Source of the DNA: an uncultured Flavobacteriales bacterium
Lineage (GTDB): Bacteria > Bacteroidota > Bacteroidia > Flavobacteriales_E > Vicingaceae
Assembly: GCA_913056345.1 (NCBI GenBank)
Contig: CAJXMH010000005.1
Location: 1 to 64,000, forward strand
Direction of reading: 5' to 3'
Length of the DNA stretch: 64,000 nt
Shown here: positions 1 through 6,819 of the stretch, piece after piece
Numbering within the stretch: position 1 is the stretch's first letter
How the letters are laid out: each line of letters begins with the position of its first letter
The notes under the pieces: generated by a model
Told to the model about the DNA's origin: nothing
Database searches by the model: none
The model's input: the letters and a program-made list of their open reading frames with translations, nothing else
Made by a program: the position numbers and the translations under genes

Positions 1-35
1 TTGGGGTTTAGAGCTTAGAGCTGAGAAGTTAGATT

Positions 36-833
36 TTAGAGATTAGATTTTTTGTGCAGTTGATTGAGCCAAGCATCAAATTGTTTCTGCTTTTTGATCT
101 TACAAATAAACTCTTGTCCGCGGCCGCCGGAGTTCCATAATCCGTTTTTAACTTTTTTGATGCGCTTGCTTTGCGGTTGCAGGAAAGGGAGGGCTCTCCA
201 AAATGACTTTTTGTATGGCTTTTGATCGAGGTTACTCAGAATATGCTGCTTACTGAATTGAAAAATACCGCTTTCAGCTTCTGAGGAAGCAAAAACCAAA
301 TTGTGACTTTTTTGATGAAAGTCAACTTCTCGAACATGCGGATGGTACTGCAAAGTCTCGTGGATTTGCCCCTTTTCGATCTGCTTTTGGTCGTAAATGG
401 CTTCTACTTTTAAGTAGCCCCAAATTACATGCATTTCAGGACTGCCTTTTACGAATTGAAACCGTCCCTCGCTATAAGTCGCCTGCCTGAAGTTGCCAAA
501 GAAGAGGAAAAGGTCTCCCACTTCAACTTCAAGCAGTTCTGCAGCTGCATTGCCTGCTTGACCCAAGGCCGGTTGCCATGCTGCCGCTCTCGACTTTACT
601 CCCCGAATGAGATCAGGGTCCAAATGGCATTCACTGTAAAAATTCACATTTAAATCCTTGAGCAATTTGGCATAATTAAAGTGTTCTCCTTGGTGCGTGA
701 AGTTTAGGTTTCGATAATCATCACCGCTGTATGCTCTTGGAATGGGCAAAGAGATCAGTTGCTTGCCCAAAATAGGTGAGGGGATGCCACCTGCTGCTGA
801 ATCAAAACCTTTTCGGGAGAGAATGACTTTCAT
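36..833 (-). CDS. Nmad3-type nucleotide modification associated domain protein
   Basis: Product of 265 aa. The N-terminus (MKVILSRKGFDSAAGG followed by a PSPI motif) and the later FLFFG and YHPHV segments match my recollection of the Nmad3 family, a domain named for its association with DNA-base modification gene sets in phages and bacteria. No enzymatic activity is established for it, and I see no signal peptide or membrane segment. The ATG is preceded by TACTTTTA with a 4-nt gap, directly beside a 65-bp palindromic repeat (847-911). No base-modifying enzyme lies next to it here, so the gene is an orphan in this window. Family assignment is from memory of the motif pattern; the function is unknown. 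Confidence 0.7.
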   Translation of the reverse strand: MKVILSRKGFDSAAGGIPSPILGKQLISLPIPRAYSGDDYRNLNFTHQGEHFNYAKLLKDLNVNFYSECHLDPDLIRGVKSRAAAWQPALGQAGNAAAELLEVEVGDLFLFFGNFRQATYSEGRFQFVKGSPEMHVIWGYLKVEAIYDQKQIEKGQIHETLQYHPHVREVDFHQKSHNLVFASSEAESGIFQFSKQHILSNLDQKPYKKSFWRALPFLQPQSKRIKKVKNGLWNSGGRGQEFICKIKKQKQFDAWLNQLHKKSNL

Positions 834-837
834 ATTT

Positions 838-845
838 TAAAAGTA
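838..845 (-). promoter_or_regulatory. -7-like element TACTTTTA, 4 nt before ATG
   Basis: On the minus strand the sequence reads TACTTTTA-AAAT-ATG, matching the Bacteroidota -7 consensus TAnnTTTG except for the last base. The spacing implies transcription starting at or next to the start codon. No clear -33 TTG is visible; that position falls inside the repeat at 847-911. Confidence 0.45.
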
Positions 846-846
846 G

Positions 847-911
847 GAATTCCTTGTCTTGTTCTCGATACCCGTCTCCTTACAGTCGAAGCACTCGAAC
901 TGACAAGGAAT
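847..911. repeat. 65-bp palindromic repeat, copy 1 (GIY-YIG-associated)
   Basis: The unit begins GAATTCCTTGTC (847-858) and ends with the exact reverse complement GACAAGGAATTC (902-913), so it is a long hairpin-forming unit. It carries an internal AGTCGAAGCACTCGAACT segment. By eye it matches 1434-1498 at 62 of 65 positions, differing only around 871-875. It sits 13 bp upstream of the start codon of the Nmad3-type gene on the minus strand. Confidence 0.9.
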
Positions 912-1059
912 TCAGTCACTTAAGATATATTTTCTTTTCACATCTAGTGCCAAGCTTTTGCGTGGTTTATCGAGAGCTAGACAAAATCACTCGAACTGAC
1001 AATGAGAAAATATTCCCACTAAATCGGGACAGCCGAGAACAACATACAAATGATATCAC

Positions 1060-1122
1060 TAAAGTTTGTCACTTTGAGTGTCCCGATTCTATCGGGATGT
1101 ATCGAGAAGCAGACAAACTTTA
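1060..1122. repeat. Divergent 63-bp palindromic element overlapping GIY-YIG stop
   Basis: Outer arms TAAAGTTTGTC (1060-1070) and GACAAACTTTA (1112-1122) are perfect 11-bp inverted repeats. Between them lies a second hairpin, TCCCGAT-TCT-ATCGGGA (1081-1097), and a TATCGAGAAGC segment. Length and the TTGTC/GACAA arm core match the 65-bp repeats, but the outermost bases differ while staying complementary. Its right edge overlaps the last codon and stop of the GIY-YIG gene. Confidence 0.8.
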
Positions 1123-1419
1123 CTTTCCAAACTTCTTCTTCGACAACTCAGGCAATTTCTCAAAATGACCTTCAATCAAAGCCTGCTTTTTTGCCTTTGA
1201 CCATTTCTTTATTTTCTTCTCGAAAGCAATTGCCTTGTCGATGTACTGAAATTGTTCGTACCATTTTAGTTCAACAGGTCTTCTTCGATTGGTGTATGCT
1301 TCAGGATTAATACCTTCCTGATGTTCTTTTAGTCTTCTTTCTAAATTGTTGGTAACACCAGTGTAGTAGGTATTATCTGAACATTCTAGGATATAAACGA
1401 AATACTGGTGTCGGCACAT
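1120..1419 (-). CDS. GIY-YIG nuclease family protein, copy 1
   Basis: Product of 99 aa, the usual size of single-domain GIY-YIG (YhbQ/UPF0213-like) proteins. Visible motifs are FVYIL and YYTGVTNN for the GIY/YIG strands, the ERRLKEH helix with the conserved Arg and His, and IAFEKKIKKW with the Glu region, followed by a Lys-rich tail. Such proteins are predicted structure-specific DNA endonucleases; substrates of this Bacteroidota group are not established. It shares roughly 60 percent identity by eye with the second copy at 6439-6786. It lies between near-identical 65-bp palindromic repeats (847-911 and 1434-1498), and its 3' end enters a third element. TACCTTTA sits 4 nt before the ATG. Confidence 0.88.
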   Translation of the reverse strand: MCRHQYFVYILECSDNTYYTGVTNNLERRLKEHQEGINPEAYTNRRRPVELKWYEQFQYIDKAIAFEKKIKKWSKAKKQALIEGHFEKLPELSKKKFGK

Positions 1420-1423
1420 GGAT

Positions 1424-1431
1424 TAAAGGTA
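1424..1431 (-). promoter_or_regulatory. -7-like element TACCTTTA, 4 nt before GIY-YIG ATG
   Basis: The minus strand reads TACCTTTA-ATCC-ATG, one base from TAnnTTTG. Together with the adjoining 65-bp repeat it reproduces the arrangement upstream of the Nmad3-type gene at 838-911. Confidence 0.45.
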
Positions 1432-1433
1432 AG

Positions 1434-1498
1434 GAATTCCTTGTCTTGTTCTCGATAAACTTCTCCTTACAGTCGAAGCACTCGAACTGACAAGGAAT
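1434..1498. repeat. 65-bp palindromic repeat, copy 2 (GIY-YIG-associated)
   Basis: Same unit as 847-911, with 62 of 65 bases identical by eye. Its left arm GAATTCCTTGTC (1434-1445) pairs with GACAAGGAAT (1489-1498). It is 15 bp upstream of the GIY-YIG start codon, so the two copies bracket the gene in the same orientation. Confidence 0.9.
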
Positions 1499-1883
1499 AC
1501 AGAAACAAAAGTAAATTTTCTTATCATATCGACTGTCCCGATTTTATCGGGATGCCCGTCCGAACGGATTTCATCTGGGCGGGCACTTTATTGTTGCCTC
1601 GACTGTCCTGCAGCTTCTCGTTACAATTTTCAGGCATTTCGATACAACTTAAACCGTACCCTGAGTGATCCCGAATCTTCGGGATAGCCTGCCTGCCTAA
1701 GGAAGGTATCGAAGGGCACGGTTTAAGCCACTCAATGTCCTGAAAATAAATCGAATAGCGAATTTAGCGGTTTAAGTTATATTGAGAGGTGCAAATAAAA
1801 CAGTCGAAGTCCTGCGGGATGCCCGCCCGAATTAACACCTTTCGGACTCATATCTAGAAGCTGCCAGACACTCAAGCAAGGAA
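1499..1883. repeat. Repeat-rich intergenic region without a gene
   Basis: No credible reading frame. The stretch contains the hairpin TCCCGAT-TTT-ATCGGGA (1536-1552), followed by an imperfect GCCCGTCC/GGGCGGGC hairpin. It also holds a long nested imperfect inverted repeat from about 1626 to 1747, with arms CTTAAACCGTACCCT (1648-1662) and AGGGCACGGTTTAAG (1713-1727) matching 14 of 15 pairs. Within that lies the 18-bp palindrome ATCCCGAATCTTCGGGAT (1668-1685). A further AGTCGAAG and GATGCCCGCCCGAA segment occurs near 1802-1833. These look like several generations of the same intergenic repeat family. Confidence 0.75.
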
Positions 1884-4310
1884 TTAGTCAGCGGCAGCTT
1901 CGCTTCGGTTCTTGACATGCGTTTCAAGCCATTGGTCTTGCTCCCACAACAAATGAAGAATACTTTCTTTGGAGCGGTAGCCATGACTTTCTTTGGGTAG
2001 GATAACTAAACGAACCGTGGCTCCTAATCCTTTTAGCGCATTGAAGTAACGCTCACTTTGCATGGGGTAAGTTCCGGAATTATTGTCTGCCTCTCCATGG
2101 ACCAAAAGCAAAGGTTGGTTCATTTTGTCGGCATGCATAAAAGGGGACATGCTGTTGTAGATCTCCGGCGCTTCCCAATAATTTCGTTCTTCACTTTGAA
2201 AACCAAAAGGAGTTAGGGTTCTGTTGTATGCGCCACTTCGGGCAATACCGGCCGCAAAAAGATCAGAATGCGAAAGGAGGTTCGCCACCATGAAAGCACC
2301 ATAACTATGACCGGCAATGGCTACGCGCTTTTGGTCAATGTAACCCATTTCACCAACGGCATCAATTGCTGCTTTCGCATTGGCTACTAATTGCTTTCTG
2401 AAGGAATCATTTGGTTCTTCATCGCCTTCCCCTACAATGGGAAAAGAAGCATCATCTAAAACCACATAACCGCGGCTTACCCAATACACCATAGAACCGT
2501 AATAGGGATAGGTAAATTCGTTGGGGTTTTGAGTAGTTTGTCCTGCACTTGCTTTATCCTTGTATTCAGTTGGGTAGGCCCAAATAATGAGGGGCATTTT
2601 TTCTCTTTTCTCCTTATCGTAACCAATTGGCAGGTAAAGGGTAGCAGAAAGCTCTAGGCCATCCTCTCTTTGGTATTTGATCACTTCTTTGTGTACATCT
2701 TGTAGGCTTTTAAAAGGGTTTTCAAAAAAGGTAATCTGCTTGAGTTCATTACCATTGGCACTTCTAAAGTAATAGTTGGGGTATTCGGTAGGCGATTCAA
2801 TTCTTACCAATATTTCTTTCTTTTCAGGATCGTAGTTTCGGATGTCTTCTAGCTTATCCTCATATTCTGATCGATAGATGCGCTTGGTTTCAAGGCTATT
2901 CAAATCCAGTTGATCCACAAAAGGAAACTGACCCTCTTTGGTAAAACCTGCTCCAATCGAAAAAATGCGGTTGTCGATCATACTCAAAACGCGACTGCCC
3001 ATTTCGTTTCTTTTCATTACAAAACTTCCAGGATCGCTGTAACGGTCTTGGTAGTTACGGTCATGCAAAATGGTTGGATTTTCAGAAGAATCTGAAGGAT
3101 TGAAAAGGTAGGTTTTGGTATTTCGAGTATTCCACCAATAATCATAGGCGATAGCCAATTCATCGTTTCCCCAAGCCATGCCATAAGCTCGATTAATGGT
3201 TTTTATCAGACTTTTGCCTTCTCCATTGAAAGGCGCTTCAACTTCAAAGATCTCATCTCTGTAATCGACTTCCTTTTCAGGATCACCTTCGTCAAGCGCT
3301 ACCATGTAAATCAAGCTTGCAGGCTTATCGTTTCGCCAACTAAAGTTGCGTTTACCTGTGCGCACTGCCATAAAGCCTTGCGGAAGATCTTCGATCAGAG
3401 GAACTTCCAAAACCGTTTCAACTTTTTCGCCTGCTTGAGTGTAAATAGTGGTTTTTGAGGGAAATCTTCGGTAGGGCACTAAATAAGAGAAAGGTTTTTC
3501 AATGCTTACCACCATAACATATTCTCCATTAGGAGAAAAGCTAATGTTGGCATAGAGCTCAGTCTCTAACCATTTTTCCTTGGACCCATCTAAAGAAACT
3601 TTGTAAAGCTCAGAAAGGGCAAGTTGCTCGAAGTTGTATTCGTCGTTCTTGTTTTTCAGTAAATCTTGATAGGTTCGGTTTTGCGCTTTTTTACCATCAT
3701 TAACAGAAATAGTCGGTCCTGTAGGAATTGCAGATTCTGTATCGATGAGTGGTTTGCGGTCTTCCGCCACCATCTTTACCAAAATAGACTTTCCATCTTC
3801 AAACCAATTGATCACATCGCCAAGATTGGCGTTCAGATTGGCCCCCGTGATCTTTGAAACAGATGCTGTTTTAATGTCGAGCAGCCAGAGTTCAACTCCT
3901 TCAGCTGTGGTATTGGTAAGGGCAATTTTACTTTGGTCGGGCGACCAGTTAAAGTTGGTTAGCTTGGGGTTCTCAGGCAATCCTTTTACTTGTATGATCT
4001 CATCCGACTGATTTAAGCGTTTAAGCTTCACATTGTTGAAGTAAGTTACTCGGCTGCCAATGTTGGTTTTTGGGTCAATTCTTAGGCCGCCCAAACGTAA
4101 TTCTTCTTTCGATAAGTCTTCGATCGATTTGTAAGCATCGCGATACAGCAGTATCATATTTGCTTTGTCATCGTCTAATAAGACCGAGGGAGCACGCGGC
4201 ACATCCACCAGCTCCAAGATCTCTTGTGGTGGTTTTTGGTAAGGCGTATTATCTTGAGCAAAAAGCAATGTAGCACTTAAGAAGCAAGCGAAGCTGAATA
4301 AGAATTTCAT
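1884..4310 (-). CDS. Secreted S9 family serine peptidase (glutamyl endopeptidase-like)
   Basis: Product of 808 aa with a signal peptide ending near residue 18 (FLSATLLFAQ). An N-terminal beta-propeller-like region (about 100-560, WSPDQSKIAL and SPNGEYVMVV blade motifs) precedes the alpha/beta-hydrolase domain. The catalytic triad is visible as Ser669 in GHSYGAFM, Asp742 in GEADNNSGT and His776 in KESHGYR. The GHSYGAFMxxNLL signature and the length resemble the glutamyl endopeptidase branch of S9, related to plant CGEP, rather than prolyl oligopeptidase; this subfamily call is an inference. It probably acts in the periplasm or outside the cell on peptides. Its neighbours on both sides are unrelated. 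Confidence 0.9.
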   Translation of the reverse strand: MKFLFSFACFLSATLLFAQDNTPYQKPPQEILELVDVPRAPSVLLDDDKANMILLYRDAYKSIEDLSKEELRLGGLRIDPKTNIGSRVTYFNNVKLKRLNQSDEIIQVKGLPENPKLTNFNWSPDQSKIALTNTTAEGVELWLLDIKTASVSKITGANLNANLGDVINWFEDGKSILVKMVAEDRKPLIDTESAIPTGPTISVNDGKKAQNRTYQDLLKNKNDEYNFEQLALSELYKVSLDGSKEKWLETELYANISFSPNGEYVMVVSIEKPFSYLVPYRRFPSKTTIYTQAGEKVETVLEVPLIEDLPQGFMAVRTGKRNFSWRNDKPASLIYMVALDEGDPEKEVDYRDEIFEVEAPFNGEGKSLIKTINRAYGMAWGNDELAIAYDYWWNTRNTKTYLFNPSDSSENPTILHDRNYQDRYSDPGSFVMKRNEMGSRVLSMIDNRIFSIGAGFTKEGQFPFVDQLDLNSLETKRIYRSEYEDKLEDIRNYDPEKKEILVRIESPTEYPNYYFRSANGNELKQITFFENPFKSLQDVHKEVIKYQREDGLELSATLYLPIGYDKEKREKMPLIIWAYPTEYKDKASAGQTTQNPNEFTYPYYGSMVYWVSRGYVVLDDASFPIVGEGDEEPNDSFRKQLVANAKAAIDAVGEMGYIDQKRVAIAGHSYGAFMVANLLSHSDLFAAGIARSGAYNRTLTPFGFQSEERNYWEAPEIYNSMSPFMHADKMNQPLLLVHGEADNNSGTYPMQSERYFNALKGLGATVRLVILPKESHGYRSKESILHLLWEQDQWLETHVKNRSEAAAD

Positions 4311-4579
4311 AGGATCTACTGTTTGATTTGATTAAAGTGAAGGTACAAGATAATTAAAAGCGGCTAAAGGTTATCCATCAATATGAGACTGTTTCTTAAC
4401 CGTTTTTTATAGTTTGAAACAAGAGATTGACTTGTGAATGAGTATTCATTTCGGTTTAGTAGCTATCAGCTGCCTTTTTTAACACTCAGCTTGTGAGACT
4501 TAGGATGTGGAGAGGATGCAAGGTCTTCGAGAGTGCCAAATTGCAAACTAGCTGAGTGGCTTCTATTAAAGAACTTGAA
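4311..4579. other. Intergenic region, nothing recognised
   Basis: 269 bp between the S9 peptidase start and the DUF2779 stop, both on the minus strand. No frame, RNA, clear hairpin terminator or member of the 65-bp/25-bp repeat families was found. Confidence 0.4.
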
Positions 4580-6073
4580 CTAAACAACCTCACGCAACTT
4601 CTCCCAAATTTTCACCATTGCCAAAGTATCTAATTTGCAGTAAGCTAGCAAGTCTTGGCGGACTTGTGCTTTGGTTTTAGGGTCTAAGGTGTTTTCAGCC
4701 ACGGCTTGCAGCAGGGTAGAGGCAGTGCCGCCTTCTGAAACGGTAAGCGAATCGTAGCTTAAATCAGAATCATGGGGAAAGAGAGCCGGCAAGACCGCTT
4801 TAATGCTAGCTGAGCCATGCATCTTAGGGTGGTAGTAGTATTTCTTGCTAAAGGGAATGATTAAGTCTTTAAAACGAGGGAGCAGGGCTAAGAGTTGGGG
4901 GGCTATTTCTGGATTCGATTCAGCCAAAGACTTAATCACCCGCTGCTCAAAGCTCATGTTGTAGGCGATGATGCTTCCGCTACTCCCGAGGTCTTTAATT
5001 AGCTGTTCGGCCAACTCAGGGCGAGGATCGCTTTGGAATTCGCTTAAAAACTCAAGGTGTTTAAGTTCTGCCTTCTCGTTTTCCAGCCAATGCAAAGAAT
5101 ACTGCACTCCAATTTGTTCATAGGGCTTGCTGCCCTCATAAAGCGGAATCGCCGGATTGATGGTCTCAAAATCGAAGAAGTAGAGTGGGTACTCCAATTT
5201 TCCTAAAAACTGTTTGATACCCTCGGGCTTGAGTTGAACCTCATTTTTTAAATAAGACCTTACTTGCAGCTTTTGATTGCCGCTCAGTTCAGACTCTTCT
5301 TTCAAGTCCTCATAACTGACTTTTCCTTCCTCATAAAAGCGGTAAGCCTTTGTCCCGATACGCGACAAATCAAAAACCGAAGGAGAGGGGATGTGCTGCC
5401 AACAATGGTTGATGAATTCACAAGCAAAGGGATCACCACAATGCGGACCAATGGGCACTTCCGGTATTTCAGCTTGAGCCAATACCGCCTTATAGCTCTG
5501 GAGGTTTTTACCCACTTCTGTTCGCTTCTCTTTTACCAATTCCGTGATGTCAGTTAGGGTAAACAGTTGCTTAATGTCTAACGCTTTACCACGCACATAC
5601 TGATTGTTCAAGTGCATGATAAAAAAGCGATTCGGTGCCTGTTCCAATTGCTCCATGATCCAATATTGCAGAGCAGCATCGTCTAGGTGATATTCCTTTA
5701 CAGAGGTAGAACTCTTTACTTCTATGGCCCAAACTTCTTCTCCCTCCCGATGCCAAATATCCAAAGCCGCTAAGACCTGATCATGAAAAAATGATGCTTC
5801 GTAAAGGGTCTGCTTGCCATCACTAATAAATACTTGCGTTTGCTCAATGGAAGGGCCAAAATCATAGTAAGATTCAGGAGTGCAATCCACTCCTCCCGGA
5901 AAATAAGCTTGTGCCAATTCTCCTACTGTAGTCCCTTGCTGCATAATGGCTTCTTGAGTAGCAGTTGGAGCGCTAGCTAAATGGCGGTATTTCTTTTGCA
6001 AATACAAGCGCTTCAGGCATTGCTTACCACTGATGTAAGCAGATTTAGAGAGTTTATGTCGGTAGTTGCCCAT
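4580..6073 (-). CDS. DUF2779 protein: Cas4-like Fe-S nuclease fused to DEDD-type exonuclease-like domain
   Basis: Product of 497 aa from the ATG at 6073; a GTG 12 codons upstream (6109) is possible. The N-terminal half shows a PD-(D/E)xK core as Asp105 (LAALDIW) and Glu118-Val-Lys120 (IEVKSS), plus cysteines 19, 212, 218 and 224 spaced like the 4Fe-4S cluster of Cas4/AddB nucleases. The C-terminal half (from about 295) has FFDFETI (Asp301, Glu303), AYNMSFEQ (370-377) and YCKLDT (Asp482), resembling DnaQ/RNase-D exonuclease motifs. DUF2779 is the family name I recall for the C-terminal region. A DNA-processing role in repair or defence is likely; the substrate is unknown. It is monocistronic between intergenic repeat regions. 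Confidence 0.8.
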   Translation of the reverse strand: MGNYRHKLSKSAYISGKQCLKRLYLQKKYRHLASAPTATQEAIMQQGTTVGELAQAYFPGGVDCTPESYYDFGPSIEQTQVFISDGKQTLYEASFFHDQVLAALDIWHREGEEVWAIEVKSSTSVKEYHLDDAALQYWIMEQLEQAPNRFFIMHLNNQYVRGKALDIKQLFTLTDITELVKEKRTEVGKNLQSYKAVLAQAEIPEVPIGPHCGDPFACEFINHCWQHIPSPSVFDLSRIGTKAYRFYEEGKVSYEDLKEESELSGNQKLQVRSYLKNEVQLKPEGIKQFLGKLEYPLYFFDFETINPAIPLYEGSKPYEQIGVQYSLHWLENEKAELKHLEFLSEFQSDPRPELAEQLIKDLGSSGSIIAYNMSFEQRVIKSLAESNPEIAPQLLALLPRFKDLIIPFSKKYYYHPKMHGSASIKAVLPALFPHDSDLSYDSLTVSEGGTASTLLQAVAENTLDPKTKAQVRQDLLAYCKLDTLAMVKIWEKLREVV

Positions 6074-6380
6074 TTTTATTAATTCAGTTGGTGAGCTATA
6101 ATTCTTCACTGGTTTGAAGCCTGAATGTACGATTAATCTGCTTGTGGTTTTAGACTTTGACTGCTAAGCTCAGGGCTCATCGTTTAAACCTCTCGAGGAT
6201 CAAATAGAAAGCTCCAAGGATAGATTCCATTCCGATGGGGATCGAGAAAAGCTCTGGAACTACTATTTACTATAGACAGGCATCAAAAACCATTATGCTT
6301 AGTGGGAGAGTTTTTATTTTTTCAAGATTTGCTTGTCATGCTGAGTAATGGGTAAATAGATCATAAAGGATTTTCTTGCT

Positions 6381-6405
6381 TGTCATGCTGAGCGATAGTC
6401 GAAGC
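6381..6405 (+). repeat. 25-bp repeat, left member of inverted pair around GIY-YIG copy 2
   Basis: The unit runs from TGTCATGCTGAG to GATAGTCGAAGC. Its reverse complement occurs at 6795-6819 with 24 of 25 bases matching, immediately beyond the GIY-YIG stop. This sequence resembles a short repeat seen widely in intergenic DNA of Flavobacteria, as far as I recall. Confidence 0.88.
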
Positions 6406-6426
6406 ATAAACAAGCAAAATAACCCT

Positions 6427-6434
6427 TAACTTTA
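6427..6434 (+). promoter_or_regulatory. -7-like element TAACTTTA, 4 nt before ATG
   Basis: Reads TAACTTTA-AATC-ATG. Same layout as GIY-YIG copy 1, although the surrounding sequence is different. Confidence 0.45.
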
Positions 6435-6438
6435 AATC

Positions 6439-6786
6439 ATGACCAAAGTACATTGCTATTACGTCTATATTCTTAAATGCTCTGACAAGTCATATTATAC
6501 TGGAGTGACAAATAATTTAGAACTAAGGATTGCACAGCATGATCTGGGAGTAAATAAAGAAGCCTATACCTACAATAGACGGCCTATTGAATTGGTTTTT
6601 AGCATTGAGTTTAAATACGTTGACAAAGCCATAGCGTTTGAGAAACAATTGAAAGGATGGTCGAGGAAGAAAAAAGAGGCGGTAATCAACAAGGAATGGG
6701 AAAAATTGAAAGAATTAGCTGAATGTAAAAATGAAAGTTCAACAAGACGTAAAGGGTATAAAAGGGATAAAGATTGGAGTGGGTAA
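6439..6786 (+). CDS. GIY-YIG nuclease family protein, copy 2
   Basis: Product of 115 aa. Motifs are YYVYIL, YYTGVTNN, ELRIAQH and IAFEKQLKGW, aligned one-for-one with copy 1 (about 60 percent identity by eye). Copy 2 has a longer, basic C-terminal tail after residue 95. It is a predicted structure-specific DNA endonuclease. The gene is flanked by a 25-bp inverted pair (6381-6405 and 6795-6819) and further partial copies on both sides, so it forms an about 440-bp unit with inverted repeat ends. Unlike an insertion sequence, it has no transposase motif. The identity is firm; the role in moving or maintaining the repeats is conjecture. Confidence 0.88.
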   Translation: MTKVHCYYVYILKCSDKSYYTGVTNNLELRIAQHDLGVNKEAYTYNRRPIELVFSIEFKYVDKAIAFEKQLKGWSRKKKEAVINKEWEKLKELAECKNESSTRRKGYKRDKDWSG

Positions 6787-6794
6787 TTGCCTAG

Positions 6795-6819
6795 GCTTCG
6801 ACTATCGCTCAGCCTGACA
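6795..6819 (-). repeat. 25-bp repeat, right member of inverted pair
   Basis: Begins GCTTCGACTATCG and ends CTCAGCCTGACA; it is the reverse complement of 6381-6405 with one mismatch. It starts 9 bp after the GIY-YIG stop codon. Confidence 0.88.

Larger units (their letters stand above)
6074..6438. repeat. Intergenic region with two repeat units upstream of GIY-YIG copy 2
   Basis: No gene is seen in 6074-6320. A 17-bp exact direct repeat, TTGCTTGTCATGCTGAG, occurs at 6329-6345 and 6376-6392. The second copy is part of a palindromic unit with outer arms TTGCTTGT (6376-6383) and ACAAGCAA (6410-6417) and an inner GAGCGATAGTCGAAGC segment. TAACTTTA (6427-6434) lies 4 nt before the GIY-YIG start codon. 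Confidence 0.8.

Noticed and set aside
854-1310. Two open frames on the plus strand (854-1168 and 1050-1310)
   Set aside because: They run through palindromic repeats and antisense to the GIY-YIG gene, and the translated sequence is low complexity without any recognisable motif.
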